From assembly GCA_023258975.1 (NCBI GenBank), contig JAHFRD010000011.1, positions 1 through 64,000 on the forward strand: DNA of 64,000 bases, in the 5' to 3' direction. Position numbers and translations under genes: made by a program. The stretch's first letter is position 1; the number at the start of each line of letters is the position of its first letter. Shown here piece by piece: positions 9,067-18,045 of this stretch. Source of the DNA: Hydrogenophilales bacterium (lineage in GTDB: Bacteria; Pseudomonadota; Gammaproteobacteria; Burkholderiales; Thiobacillaceae). Under the pieces are notes generated by a model. It was not told the DNA's origin. It saw only the letters and a list, made by a program, of their open reading frames with translations, and did no database searches.

Positions 9067-9290
9067 GGTGTTGCCTCAAGGTAGGGGGCCGCCTTGCGGA
9101 TTCCCTCCGGCGCGTTGTGGCGGAGGCTGGTCTCGCCGCCGACGAACCCTTCGCGGAAGGGCGGGGCGGGTGGGTCGAGCACGCGCGCGGGCGGCGTGTG
9201 CCAGTCGATCAACCGGGTCTGTTCGTTCCAGAATCCATCAGGATCGTTGATGGAGCGTTGATTGAACTTAAACGCTTGCGCTTCCCGCAT
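9063..9290 (-). pseudogene. prpE: Remnant of propionyl-CoA synthetase gene prpE (N-terminal codons only)
   Basis: A 75-codon open frame encodes FNQRSINDPDGFWNEQTR, then LIDWHTPPARVLDPPAPPF and FVGGETSLRHNA. This is the distinctive N-terminus of PrpE (propionate-CoA ligase), normally over 600 residues. Homology stops near residue 58; an unrelated tail ([15 protein letters not shown]) leads to a stop that overlaps the prpB start. The ATP/AMP-binding domains are absent, so the product cannot be an acyl-CoA synthetase. It looks like a large internal deletion that kept the start region as a short upstream ORF of prpB. Confidence 0.8.
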
Positions 9291-9436
9291 CGCTGTCTCC
9301 TCGGCGCCCCGCCTGGCCTGTGATGGCAGTGCGTGGGCCGAGGTGGATTAGGGAGCCAGGCGGTGCTTCCGTGTATGAGGAATATCAATTTCGATTATGA
9401 ATAGTCGACCAACGGATTCGACCTTTACCGTCTCAT

Positions 9437-9816
<380 letters not shown>

Positions 9817-11421
9817 CTAGTAGGGTGCGCGGTACTTGCTGGTGATGGGGTAGCGCCGGTCGCGGCCGAAGCCGCGCGCGGTGATGCGGATGCCAGGCGG
9901 GGACTGGCGGCGCTTGTATTCGCTGCGGTCGATCAGGTTCACCACCTGGCGCACGGCGGCTTCCGCGTAGCCTTCGGCGATGATGTCGCGCGGGGCCATG
10001 TCGCGCTCCACGTAGCGTTCCATGATGGCGTCGAGCACCTCGTAGGGCGGCAGGCTGTCCTGGTCGCACTGGTTGGCGCGCAGTTCGGCGCTGGGCGGGC
10101 GGGTGATGATGCGTTCCGGAATGACCGCGCCGAGGCTGTTGCGGTAACGCGAGAGTCGCCACACCAGGGTCTTGGGCACGTCCTTGAGCACCGCGAAGCC
10201 GCCCGCCATGTCGCCGTAGAGGGTGGCGTAACCGCTCGCCATCTCGCTCTTGTTGCCGGTGGTGAGCACCAGTTGCCCGAACTTGTTGGACAGCGCCATG
10301 AGCACCACGCCGCGGATGCGCGCCTGGATGTTTTCCTCGGTCTGGTCGAACGGCAGGTTCTCGAATTCGTCGGAGAGTTCTTCCATGAAGGTGTCGAACA
10401 TGCGCTTGATGGGCTGCACGTCGTAACGCACCTTGAGGTTCTCGGCCAGGGCTTCGGCATCTTCCAGGCTGATGTTGGCGGTGAATGCGGACGGCATCAT
10501 CACCGCCTGCACGTTTTCGGCGCCGATGGCGTCCACCGCCACCACCAAAGTCAGCGCGGAGTCGATGCCGCCGGAGAGGCCCAGCAGCACGCCGGGGAAG
10601 CCGTTTTTCGCCACGTAATCACGTACGCCCAGCACCAGCGCCTGGTAGACCATCGCCTCGGTGTTGGGAAGCGCCTGGACATCCCCCCGTGGCGTGCCCG
10701 CTTCCAGGTTCAGCCAGTAGAGGCCCGCCTCGAAGGCGGGGAACTGGGCGGTCAGGGCGCCGGTGTGGTCCAGGGCGAAAGAGGCGCCGTCGAATACCAG
10801 TTCGTCCTGGCCACCGACCAGATTGGCGTAGATCAGCGGCAGGCCGCATTCGCCGACGCGCTGGCGCGCGACTTCATGGCGCTCTGGTTGTTTGTTCAGG
10901 TGGAACGGCGAGGCGTTGAGCACCAGCAGGACTTCCGCCCCGGCATCGCGCGCCTGCGCGGCCGGGCCGGGTTCCCAGATGTCGGCGCAGATGTTGAGGG
11001 CGAAGCGCGCGCCACCCTGTTCGAACACCACCGCTTCCTTCCCCGGGGTGAAGGTGCGCAGTTCGTCGAAAACCGTGTGATTGGGCAGCTTCTGTTTGCG
11101 ATAGGTGGCGAGGATGCCGCCGTCGCGCAGAACCGACGCCGCGTTGTAGCGCTCCTCGCCTTCCGCCAGGGGGTGTCCCACCACGACCGCCAGTCCGGCC
11201 GGCAGGCCGCGCGCCAGTTCGAGCAGCACGCGGGCACTCTCGCTGTAGAAATCCGCGCGTAGCGCCAGGTCTTCCGGGGGGTAGCCGCATAGCGCCAGTT
11301 CCGGCGCGAGCATGAGGGCGGCGTCGGCTGTGGCGGCCTGGTTGGCCAGGTCGAGAATCCGGGCGGCATTGCCGTCGAGGTCGCCGACGGTGGCATTGAA
11401 TTGGGCGATGGCGATTTTCAT
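9817..11421 (-). CDS. nadE: Glutamine-dependent NAD+ synthetase
   Basis: The 534-residue, two-domain enzyme makes NAD+ from deamido-NAD. An N-terminal nitrilase-like glutaminase domain (MKIAIAQFNATVGDL, ELALCGYPPEDL, catalytic Cys in NICADIWE) is followed by the synthetase domain with the ATP pyrophosphatase P-loop LGLSGGIDSAL near residue 285 and LTTGNKSEMASGYATLYGD near 400. The start at 11421 is chosen at the conserved MKIAIAQ; an ATG three codons upstream also exists. It is co-transcribed with glnB. Confidence 0.95.
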   Translation of the reverse strand: MKIAIAQFNATVGDLDGNAARILDLANQAATADAALMLAPELALCGYPPEDLALRADFYSESARVLLELARGLPAGLAVVVGHPLAEGEERYNAASVLRDGGILATYRKQKLPNHTVFDELRTFTPGKEAVVFEQGGARFALNICADIWEPGPAAQARDAGAEVLLVLNASPFHLNKQPERHEVARQRVGECGLPLIYANLVGGQDELVFDGASFALDHTGALTAQFPAFEAGLYWLNLEAGTPRGDVQALPNTEAMVYQALVLGVRDYVAKNGFPGVLLGLSGGIDSALTLVVAVDAIGAENVQAVMMPSAFTANISLEDAEALAENLKVRYDVQPIKRMFDTFMEELSDEFENLPFDQTEENIQARIRGVVLMALSNKFGQLVLTTGNKSEMASGYATLYGDMAGGFAVLKDVPKTLVWRLSRYRNSLGAVIPERIITRPPSAELRANQCDQDSLPPYEVLDAIMERYVERDMAPRDIIAEGYAEAAVRQVVNLIDRSEYKRRQSPPGIRITARGFGRDRRYPITSKYRAPY

Positions 11422-11490
11422 GGCGCGCATTCTACGGCGCGCGCGAAAAGCGCACCGCCCCGGGGATCGGAAAATTCGACCCGGCGCCCA

Positions 11491-12402
11491 TCAACTCAGC
11501 GGCACTTCCCACGCGCAGACCCGGTTGCGCCCTTTGGCCTTGGCGGCCAGGAGCGCATGGTCGGCGTGTTCCAGGGCATCCTCGATGGCTTCGTGGCTGA
11601 CCAGTTGAGCGACACCGAAAGACGCAGTCAGATGGATCACCGTGCCGTTGCCGCAGGTGATGGGCGTGGCGGCCAGGGTCTCGCGGATGCGGTTGAGCAG
11701 CAGGGCCGCGTTGTCCAGGGTGGTGTTGGGCAGCAGCATGAGGAATTCCTCGCCGCCATAGCGGAACAGGCTGTCGTACTTGCGCAACTCGATGCTGACG
11801 ATGGAGGTGAACGCCTGCAACACCTCGTCGCCGATCTTGTGTCCGTGCTGGTCGTTGACCCGCTTGAAGTGGTCGATGTCCATCATGCACAGGGCGCAAG
11901 TCTGGCCGGAACGTTGCGTGCGCTCGCTTTCCTCTGCGAGTTTCAAGGCCATCGCATGGCGGTTCCAGGCGCCCGTGAGATGGTCCACGGTGCACACCAG
12001 GTTGATGAGGGCGTATTGATAGACCCGCACATCCTGCTTGAACTGGACGGCCAGATCCATGAAGCGTTCGTATTCCGTGATGTCGATGGGCGAGCCGGCA
12101 ACCCGGTGGGTCAGCAGCAGGCGGGCCGCGTCGTGCATGTCGTGATGTGTCTTCTCGATCTCCGCGAAGCCGGCCTCTCCGTGATGCTGCGCCATGCCCT
12201 CGCCGTAATACCACTTGCCGAATTCACAACGATGGTGGGCATCGACGCGCAGATCGTTGGCCGGGCAGGGGGCGTCGGTGATCAGCGCGGCATGCAGTTG
12301 CCGCAGCCAGTTGATGTGATTGGCGATGGCGATGTCCAGCTCGCGGATGGCGGCCAGGGTGTTGCGGGTGAACAGCGATTTGTCCGGCGAAGAGGTGGAC
12401 AT
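11491..12402 (-). CDS. Diguanylate cyclase with N-terminal CZB zinc-sensing domain
   Basis: The 303-residue soluble protein has two domains. Residues 10-125 resemble the chemoreceptor zinc-binding domain, with candidate ligands in ANHINWLRQL, the RCEFGKWYY cysteine and EKTHHDMHDA. Residues 135-300 are a GGDEF domain with intact signature RYGGEEFLML and DIDHFKRVNDQHGH. The architecture is that of E. coli DgcZ (YdeH), in which zinc inhibits c-di-GMP synthesis. The start at 12402 is chosen over a frame 13 codons longer. Confidence 0.85.
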   Translation of the reverse strand: MSTSSPDKSLFTRNTLAAIRELDIAIANHINWLRQLHAALITDAPCPANDLRVDAHHRCEFGKWYYGEGMAQHHGEAGFAEIEKTHHDMHDAARLLLTHRVAGSPIDITEYERFMDLAVQFKQDVRVYQYALINLVCTVDHLTGAWNRHAMALKLAEESERTQRSGQTCALCMMDIDHFKRVNDQHGHKIGDEVLQAFTSIVSIELRKYDSLFRYGGEEFLMLLPNTTLDNAALLLNRIRETLAATPITCGNGTVIHLTASFGVAQLVSHEAIEDALEHADHALLAAKAKGRNRVCAWEVPLS

Positions 12403-12441
12403 GGTTTGTCTCGGGTGAGGTTCGTCGCAAGTTTGACGCAA

Positions 12442-12828
12442 TCAAGGGCAATTGCCATCCAGATACCACCAACGGCCATTTTCAAGCAGGAAACGGCTGT
12501 TTTCGTGCAACCGGTGGGCGCGGCCATGGATCTTGTAGCGCGCCACGAATTCCACCACGGCTCTCCCCTCGCCGCCGTTTTCGTGTCGTTTGACCGCCAG
12601 ACCCAGCCATTTCGTGGCGGGTTCCCGGTCGAGGCCGAGACTGGCTGGCCGGGTATCCGGATGCCAGGTCGCCAGCAGCCAGGCCTCGTCGCGCAACACA
12701 TAGGCGCAATAGCGCGAACGCATCAGCGCTTCGGCATCGGGGGGCGGGGTGGTGCCGGCCAGATAGGGGCCACAGCATTGCGCGAACGGACGGCCGCTTC
12801 CGCAGGGACAATCGGTGGGGTGGGTCAT
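12442..12828 (-). CDS. ychJ: YchJ family SEC-C zinc-motif protein
   Basis: The 128-residue protein begins MTHPTDCPCGSGRPFAQCCG, a SEC-C-type zinc-binding motif. The YchJ/UPF0225 core follows (EALMRSRYCAYVL, then WLGLAVKRHE and VEFVARYK). Function is unknown. The start is set at 12828, next to the zinc motif. Upstream in-frame ATGs would add residues with no family resemblance. Confidence 0.8.
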   Translation of the reverse strand: MTHPTDCPCGSGRPFAQCCGPYLAGTTPPPDAEALMRSRYCAYVLRDEAWLLATWHPDTRPASLGLDREPATKWLGLAVKRHENGGEGRAVVEFVARYKIHGRAHRLHENSRFLLENGRWWYLDGNCP

Positions 12829-12966
12829 GGCTCGCATGCTGGCGGGTATTCGCGTGAGTGGCATGATCTTTGTCAACAAAACGGTAATCAAGCTCAAGGC
12901 CGGGTCGATCCGGCCGTTATCCGGCATTCCAGGTTATTCATGGACAACCCATAAGGAGAAACAACC

Positions 12967-13215
12967 GTGGATCAGTATGTGGACGAGAAAGGGGCGGAAC
13001 AGCCCGATCGGCGCAAACATGCCAATTTGCGCGCCCTGTTCGATGATGTCGTGCGTCGCGTGGAGCCGTTTTTTCAGGAAGGCGGCAAGCTCAATGGGAG
13101 CCGTACCGATTTCTGGGTGGCGCGCACGATCAGCGACGCCTATTCGGAACTGAGCAACGAAGAGGTGCATGTGCTGGCCAAAGCGGCCATACGCTACTAC
13201 CAGGAGCGCAAATAG
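12967..13215 (+). CDS. Small conserved-looking hypothetical protein
   Basis: The 82-residue charged protein has no membrane segment or signal peptide. It starts with GTG at 12967, preceded by a good ribosome-binding site (AAGGAG, 12953-12958). The sequence (RKHANLRALFDDVVRRVEPFF, then VHVLAKAAIRYYQERK) looks alpha-helical. No family was recognised. It is a monocistronic gene between ychJ, which diverges from it, and the HTH gene. Confidence 0.7.
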   Translation: MDQYVDEKGAEQPDRRKHANLRALFDDVVRRVEPFFQEGGKLNGSRTDFWVARTISDAYSELSNEEVHVLAKAAIRYYQERK

Positions 13216-13301
13216 TTCGTCGCCCCAACCCGGTTGGTGTCGCGCCTTGCACCGGATCGTTATCTTGCCATCACACCCGAAGCCGTCAGCAAGGAGGCCG
13301 C

Positions 13302-14156
13302 ATGTCGTTTCTGCAGCAGAAGTGGAATGAGCACCAGTCGAAACCGATGCGGCGCTACAGCAGCCAACGCGAGTTCGAGGCGGACTGGGTGAGCGGCCTG
13401 AGACGGCGTTATCGGCTGTCGCAAGAGCGTCTGGCGGCGCTGGCCAGCGTTTCCGTGACCACGGTGCAGAACTGGGAAAACCCGACCAGCGCCAAGCGCA
13501 TCGCGGAACACAACCAGGACCGTTTGCGTGACATCGAGCGCGAGCTCTGGATCAAGGCCCACGTCACCCTGTTGGAACCTTGTCCGCCCTATATCCGTGC
13601 CCTGCACGAGCTGATGTCGGCGAATCGCGACGGCAGCGCGCAGGGTCTGGCTGATTATCTGGTCACCTGCATGGATGCGCGCGATACCGGGCGCGCCCGC
13701 CTGCTGCACTGGGCCGGCCTGTCCTACAGCATCGCCGATCCGGCCTCGCCCAAGGCTCGCGCCTATGAAGAAGCCGCGTTGCGGTCGCTGGGAACTGGCA
13801 ACGAGGGCAACGACAGCCTGGCCGCAGCCATCGAAAACGAGATTCTCGGCGCCCAGTTCGAGGATCTGCTGGCGTTGCCCGAGGGGGATGCGCGGCGCGA
13901 CAAGGGGCGTCAACTGATGCGGGCTTGCCAGCGCCTGTTCCAGCGCGATCAACAGCCGGCCTATCTGTGGAATGCTCTCGAAGTCGCCTGCCGCGCGCCG
14001 CTGGAGCCGGGCGACCGATTCGGCCTGGTCAACGAACTCCAGGCCCTGCTCGGTGAAGAGAATGTGCGCCGCCGCGTCCAGGCAGAGGCCCCCTACCAGG
14101 CCGCGCGCGAGTTGGTGGCCGACTCGATGCTGGCCGCTCCGGCCACGCTGAATTGA
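13302..14156 (+). CDS. HTH-domain protein of unknown function
   Basis: The protein has 284 residues. Near residues 28-55 lies an XRE-like helix-turn-helix (RYRLSQERLAALASVSVTT, then VQNWENP). The remaining 220 residues are alpha-helical-looking, without recognised motifs, and could be TPR-like. A ribosome-binding site AAGGAG lies just before the ATG. The downstream small exported-protein frame begins at its stop codon, suggesting a two-gene unit. The role could be transcriptional, but the effector domain is unidentified. Confidence 0.7.
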   Translation: MSFLQQKWNEHQSKPMRRYSSQREFEADWVSGLRRRYRLSQERLAALASVSVTTVQNWENPTSAKRIAEHNQDRLRDIERELWIKAHVTLLEPCPPYIRALHELMSANRDGSAQGLADYLVTCMDARDTGRARLLHWAGLSYSIADPASPKARAYEEAALRSLGTGNEGNDSLAAAIENEILGAQFEDLLALPEGDARRDKGRQLMRACQRLFQRDQQPAYLWNALEVACRAPLEPGDRFGLVNELQALLGEENVRRRVQAEAPYQAARELVADSMLAAPATLN

Positions 14157-14182
14157 TGGCGACCAGGGATAGGGGACATATC

Positions 14183-14374
14183 GTGAAAACCGGATTCCTG
14201 CCTCATCGCAAACCGTTTGCTCTGCTGGCGCTGCTCGTTCTGGCGTCGGCCGGCCCGTCCCAGGCCGCGAGCGAATCCTCGGCCGGTATTGCCGACCGCG
14301 CGGCTCCAACCCCACCCGCGCCGATCCAACTGGCCTGGGACCGCGTCGGCTCACCCATCCAGATTCGGGTCTGA
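14183..14374 (+). CDS. Putative small exported protein
   Basis: A 63-residue frame starts with GTG at 14183; an ATG at 14156 would add nine residues and overlap the previous gene. The N-terminus (VKTGFLPHRKPFALLALLVL) looks like a signal peptide, with a likely cleavage after SQA. A short proline-rich mature part (TPPAPIQLAWDRVGSP) follows. No family was recognised. It is likely translated with the HTH gene just upstream. Confidence 0.45.
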   Translation: MKTGFLPHRKPFALLALLVLASAGPSQAASESSAGIADRAAPTPPAPIQLAWDRVGSPIQIRV

Positions 14375-14435
14375 CTTGCGGCCTGCCGGAGGGCGAGGAA
14401 CGGCCATCCGACATTCCCGGAGTGGCTGTTCTCGC

Positions 14436-14465
14436 GATTGATTGTGCACTGCAATAAGCGTTTAA
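14436..14465 (+). promoter_or_regulatory. Candidate promoter of the sdh-gltA operon
   Basis: A -35-like TTGATT and a -10-like TTAATG, 18 bp apart, lie in the AT-richer part of the gap before sdhC. The spacer contains TGCACTGCAA (14445-14454), a motif that recurs inverted just after gltA. The assignment is tentative. Confidence 0.4.
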
Positions 14466-14499
14466 TGCCGTGCAACGAAATCGGCTCGCATCAGCCCGA

Positions 14500-14509
14500 G
14501 AGGATGGAG
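14500..14509 (+). promoter_or_regulatory. sdhC ribosome-binding region, predicted sRNA target
   Basis: GAGGATGGAG lies directly before the sdhC ATG (14511) and includes its Shine-Dalgarno sequence. It is the exact reverse complement of positions 19497-19506 in the candidate small RNA at the end of the same operon. Pairing would block ribosome entry at the first gene of the operon. Confidence 0.5.
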
Positions 14510-14510
14510 A

Positions 14511-14888
14511 ATGAAGCCAGAGCGCCCTTATTTTCTTGATCTCGCCGCCATCCGCTTGCCCATCGGCGGCATGGTTTCCATCCTGCACCGCGCCAGCGGC
14601 GCGGCGCTCTCGCTGGCGATTCCCTGTCTGCTCTATACCCTGATGCTCAGTCTGCGTTCGCCGGAAGATTTTCAGCGGGTGGCGGACTGGTTCGGCGGGC
14701 TCCTCGGCTGGGTACTTTCCACGCTCACGATCTGGGCGCTGCTGCACCACTTCCTGGCCGGCCTGCGCCACCTCGGTTTCGATCTGGGTTGGGGCGAAGG
14801 CAGGGAAATCGCCCGTGTGACCGCCTGGGCCAGCCTGCTCGCGGCGCTCGTGGTGGCCGCGCTGATCGCTTTGTGGAGGTTCCCATGA
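14511..14888 (+). CDS. sdhC: Succinate dehydrogenase cytochrome b556 subunit
   Basis: The 125-residue inner-membrane anchor of complex II has three predicted transmembrane helices. The family signature [11 protein letters not shown] near residue 25 and a haem-ligand histidine region ([13 protein letters not shown]) near residue 85 are visible. It heads sdhCDAB-sdhE-gltA; its last codons overlap sdhD (ATGA). The leader contains the predicted small-RNA target described at 14500-14509. Confidence 0.95.
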   Translation: MKPERPYFLDLAAIRLPIGGMVSILHRASGAALSLAIPCLLYTLMLSLRSPEDFQRVADWFGGLLGWVLSTLTIWALLHHFLAGLRHLGFDLGWGEGREIARVTAWASLLAALVVAALIALWRFP

Positions 14889-15238
14889 GGAGAGTCGGCG
14901 GTGCCCGTCGTGGCCTCGATATGTGGCTGGCGCAGCGCGCCGGCGCGATCTACATGGCCTTGTTTCTGCCGCTGTTCCTGCTCCTCGCGCTCGCCGCGCC
15001 CAGTCTGGATTACGCCGGCTGGCGCGCGCTGTTTCTGCCGTTGGGTATGAAAGTGGCGACCCTGTTGTTCTTCGCCGCGCTGCTGGCGCATGCCTGGATC
15101 GGCCTGCGCGAAATCTTCATCGACTACCTGCACTGCGCGCGCTGCGTGATGCTGCGTCTGTCCCTGTACTTTGCCGTCGCCGCGCTCTACCTGGCCTGCC
15201 TGGTGTGGGCGGCGGACATTCTCTGGAGCGTGAGGTGA
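14885..15238 (+). CDS. sdhD: Succinate dehydrogenase membrane anchor subunit
   Basis: The 117-residue protein has three predicted membrane helices. The haem-ligand histidine lies in [16 protein letters not shown] near residue 70. The start at 14885 overlaps the sdhC stop (ATGA), favouring it over a longer upstream frame. With SdhC it anchors SdhAB and forms the quinone site. Confidence 0.93.
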   Translation: MRRVGGARRGLDMWLAQRAGAIYMALFLPLFLLLALAAPSLDYAGWRALFLPLGMKVATLLFFAALLAHAWIGLREIFIDYLHCARCVMLRLSLYFAVAALYLACLVWAADILWSVR

Positions 15239-15273
15239 CGGAAATGAGGACGGAAATGAGGACGGAAATGAGG
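15238..15273 (+). repeat. Three tandem 12-bp units carrying three sdhA start codons
   Basis: ACGGAAATGAGG is repeated three times. Each unit contains an in-frame ATG, and the GAGG closing one unit lies six bases before the next ATG as a Shine-Dalgarno sequence. The result is three alternative, equally serviced starts encoding a TEMR repeat. Confidence 0.85.
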
Positions 15274-17043
15274 ATCCCAAAGCGCACATTCGATGCGGTC
15301 ATTGTCGGCGGCGGTGGCGCCGGCCTGCGCGCGGCGCTGCAACTGGCCGAGGCCAACCTCAAGGTGGCGCTGATTTCCAAGGTGTTTCCCACCCGCTCGC
15401 ATACCGTGTCCGCTCAGGGCGGTATCACGGCGGCGCTGGCCAACGTGTCGGACGACAACTGGCACTGGCACATGTACGACACGGTGAAGGGCTCGGATTA
15501 CCTGGGCGACCAGGACGCCATCGAATACCTGTGCCGCAACGCCGCCAGCGCCGTCTACGAGCTGGAACACATGGGCCTGCCGTTCTCGCGTCTGGAGGGT
15601 GGCAAAAACGCCGGAAAAATCTACCAGCGGCCGTTCGGCGGCCAGTCGCAGAACTATGGCGGCGAGCAGGCGATCCGCACCTGCGCGGCGGCCGACCGCA
15701 CCGGCCACGCCCTGCTGCATACCCTGTACCAGCGCAACATCGCCGCCCGCACCCAGTTTTTCGACGAGTTCTTCGCCCTCGATCTGATCCGCGACGCGGA
15801 TGGTTACGTGCTCGGCGTCACCGCGCTGGAAATCGAGACCGGCCAGCCTTGGGCTTTCGAGTCTCGCGCCACCCTGTTGGCCACCGGCGGCGCCTGCCGC
15901 GTCTTCCGCCACTCCACCAACGCCCACATCAACACCGGCGATGGCCTCGGCATGGCGCTGCGCGCCGGCCTGCCGCTGGAAGACATGGAGTTCTGGCAGT
16001 TCCACCCGACCGGCATTCCGGAAGTGGGCAGCCTGATTTCCGAGGGCGTGCGAGGGGAGGGCGGTTTCCTGGAGAACAAGGACGGTGAAAAGTTCATGTC
16101 GCGCTACGCGCCCAACGCCCGCGACCTCGCCTCGCGCGACGTGGTGGCGCGCGCCATCGCCCAGGAATTGCGCGCCGGACGCGGCTGCGGCCCGCGCGGT
16201 GATTATGTGCATTTGAAGATCGAGCACCTCGGCGCCGAGAAAATCAAGGCGCGCCTGCCCGGCATCCGCGAGCTGTCGATGCAGTTCGCCGGCGCCGACC
16301 CGATCACCGACCCGATTCCGGTCACCCCGACCGCGCACTACATGATGGGCGGCATCCCCAGCAACATGCACGGCCAGGTGGTGGCGCCAATCCACACCGG
16401 CCCCGAGGAAGCGGTGCCCGGCCTCTACGCGGTGGGTGAGTGCGCCTGCGTCTCGGTGCACGGCGCCAACCGCCTGGGCGGCAATTCGCTGCTCGATCTG
16501 GTGGTGTTCGGCCGCGCCGCCGGAATGCACATGATCGACTACCTGCGCGAGAACCCGATTCCGCGCCCGCTGCCGCAGGCTGAGGTGGAAAAATCCCTGG
16601 GCCGCCTCGCGCGCTGGGATAAACCCAAGGGCACGGAAACCGTGGCCGGCCTGCGCGGCGACATGCAGAAGGTGATGCAGGATCATTGCGGCGTCTATCG
16701 CACCGAGGCGCTGCTCAAGGAAGGCCTCGCGAAACTGGACCAGGTGGAAGCGCGCCTGCCCGACGCGGCGCTGTCCGATCACAGCAGGATGTTCAACACC
16801 GCCCGCCTGGAGGCGCTGGAGCTGGAAAACCTGATGCCCATCGCCCGCGCCACTCTGGTCTCCGCGCTGGCGCGCACGGAAAGCCGCGGCGCCCACACCC
16901 GCGAGGATCACCCCCAACGTGACGATGACCAGTGGCTGCGCCACACCTTGTATTTCAGTGAGAACGATCAGCTCGACTACAAGCCGGTCAAGCTGAAGCC
17001 GCTGACGGTCGAGACCTTCCAGCCGAAGGAACGCACGTATTGA
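15244..17043 (+). CDS. sdhA: Succinate dehydrogenase flavoprotein subunit
   Basis: The 599-residue flavoprotein oxidises succinate to fumarate. It shows the FAD fold ([20 protein letters not shown]), the covalent-FAD histidine in [11 protein letters not shown], the active-site HPTGIPEVG region and a C-terminal HxxR-type segment. Starts at 15244, 15256 and 15268 are all possible because of the tandem repeat; the first is listed since it has a GAGG eight bases upstream. A 48-bp REP-A palindrome separates it from sdhB. Confidence 0.95.
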   Translation: MRTEMRTEMRIPKRTFDAVIVGGGGAGLRAALQLAEANLKVALISKVFPTRSHTVSAQGGITAALANVSDDNWHWHMYDTVKGSDYLGDQDAIEYLCRNAASAVYELEHMGLPFSRLEGGKNAGKIYQRPFGGQSQNYGGEQAIRTCAAADRTGHALLHTLYQRNIAARTQFFDEFFALDLIRDADGYVLGVTALEIETGQPWAFESRATLLATGGACRVFRHSTNAHINTGDGLGMALRAGLPLEDMEFWQFHPTGIPEVGSLISEGVRGEGGFLENKDGEKFMSRYAPNARDLASRDVVARAIAQELRAGRGCGPRGDYVHLKIEHLGAEKIKARLPGIRELSMQFAGADPITDPIPVTPTAHYMMGGIPSNMHGQVVAPIHTGPEEAVPGLYAVGECACVSVHGANRLGGNSLLDLVVFGRAAGMHMIDYLRENPIPRPLPQAEVEKSLGRLARWDKPKGTETVAGLRGDMQKVMQDHCGVYRTEALLKEGLAKLDQVEARLPDAALSDHSRMFNTARLEALELENLMPIARATLVSALARTESRGAHTREDHPQRDDDQWLRHTLYFSENDQLDYKPVKLKPLTVETFQPKERTY

Positions 17044-17091
17044 TGTAGCGCCGGCTTCCAGCCGGCATGCCGGCTGGAAGCCGGCGCTACA
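17044..17091. repeat. 48-bp perfect REP-A palindrome between sdhA and sdhB
   Basis: Two 24-base arms, the left beginning TGTAGCGCCGGCTTCCAGCC, meet with no spacer. It begins immediately after the sdhA stop and ends at the sdhB ribosome-binding site (AAGGAG). As RNA it forms a very stable hairpin that could protect the upstream message or modulate sdhB translation. Confidence 0.95.
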
Positions 17092-17101
17092 AGGAGAAAC
17101 C

Positions 17102-17800
17102 ATGCGCTTTCGCATCTATCGCTACGACCCCGAGTCCGGCAACAAGCCCTCGATGCGGGACTATGAGCTCGACATCGACCCGCAAGGCAGGAAGGTGCTG
17201 GACGCCCTCATCGCCATCAAGGACACGCTCGACGAAAGCCTTTCCTTCCGCCGCTCCTGCCGCGAGGGCGTGTGCGGTTCCGATGGCGTCAATGTCAATG
17301 GCGCCAACGTGCTGGCGTGCATCACGCCGCTGGAGGGTTTGAAGGAACCCATCGAAATTCGGCCGCTGCCGCGTCTCGGCGTGATCCGCGACCTCATCGT
17401 CGATATGGCGCAGTTCTATCAGCATTACCGCGCGGTGAAGCCTTATCTCATCAACCTCGACCCGGAACCGGAAAACGAGCGCCTGCAAAGCCCGGAAGAC
17501 CGCGCCGAACTCGATGGCTTGTGGGAGTGCATCCTGTGCGGTTGCTGCACGACTTCGTGCCCGTCTTTCTGGTGGAATCCGGACAAGTTCCTCGGCCCCG
17601 CCGCGCTGCTGCAGGGCTACCGTTTCATCGCCGATACCCGCGATCAGGCCACCGACGAGCGCCTGGATTTTCTGGAAGACCCCTACCGCCTGTTCCGCTG
17701 CCACGGCATCATGAACTGCGTCGAGGTATGCCCGAAAAACTTGAACCCCACCCAGGCCATCGGCAAAATCAAGACCCTCCTCGTGAAACGGGCGCTGTGA
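17102..17800 (+). CDS. sdhB: Succinate dehydrogenase iron-sulfur subunit
   Basis: The 232-residue electron-transfer subunit carries three clusters. Its [2Fe-2S] site is in [12 protein letters not shown] near residue 60; the [4Fe-4S] and [3Fe-4S] sites are in [12 protein letters not shown] near 145 and [13 protein letters not shown] near 200. The ribosome-binding site AAGGAG directly follows the REP-A palindrome. The stop overlaps the GTG start of sdhE. Confidence 0.97.
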   Translation: MRFRIYRYDPESGNKPSMRDYELDIDPQGRKVLDALIAIKDTLDESLSFRRSCREGVCGSDGVNVNGANVLACITPLEGLKEPIEIRPLPRLGVIRDLIVDMAQFYQHYRAVKPYLINLDPEPENERLQSPEDRAELDGLWECILCGCCTTSCPSFWWNPDKFLGPAALLQGYRFIADTRDQATDERLDFLEDPYRLFRCHGIMNCVEVCPKNLNPTQAIGKIKTLLVKRAL

Positions 17801-18045
17801 CCACATCCATCAACCGTCTGCGCTGGCTCTGCCGGCGCGGCATGTTGGAACTGGATGCCTGGCTCACGCTGTTTCTCGACACGCGCCACGCCGACCTCAC
17901 CCCGGAAATGCAAACCGCTTTTGCCCGGTTGCTGGATCAGGACGATATGGCGCTGTTCGACTGGTTCACGGGAGAGAGCGAGCCGCCCGCCGAATTACAG
18001 GCCATAGTGGAAGCCATCAAATCAACCCGGTATCAACAACCATGA
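17797..18045 (+). CDS. sdhE: SdhE FAD assembly factor
   Basis: The 82-residue SdhE/CptB protein promotes covalent flavinylation of SdhA. The family motif RRGMLELD (RGxxE type) lies near residue 11, followed by [14 protein letters not shown]. It begins with GTG at 17797, overlapping the sdhB stop, and its own stop overlaps the gltA start. Confidence 0.92.
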   Translation: MTTSINRLRWLCRRGMLELDAWLTLFLDTRHADLTPEMQTAFARLLDQDDMALFDWFTGESEPPAELQAIVEAIKSTRYQQP

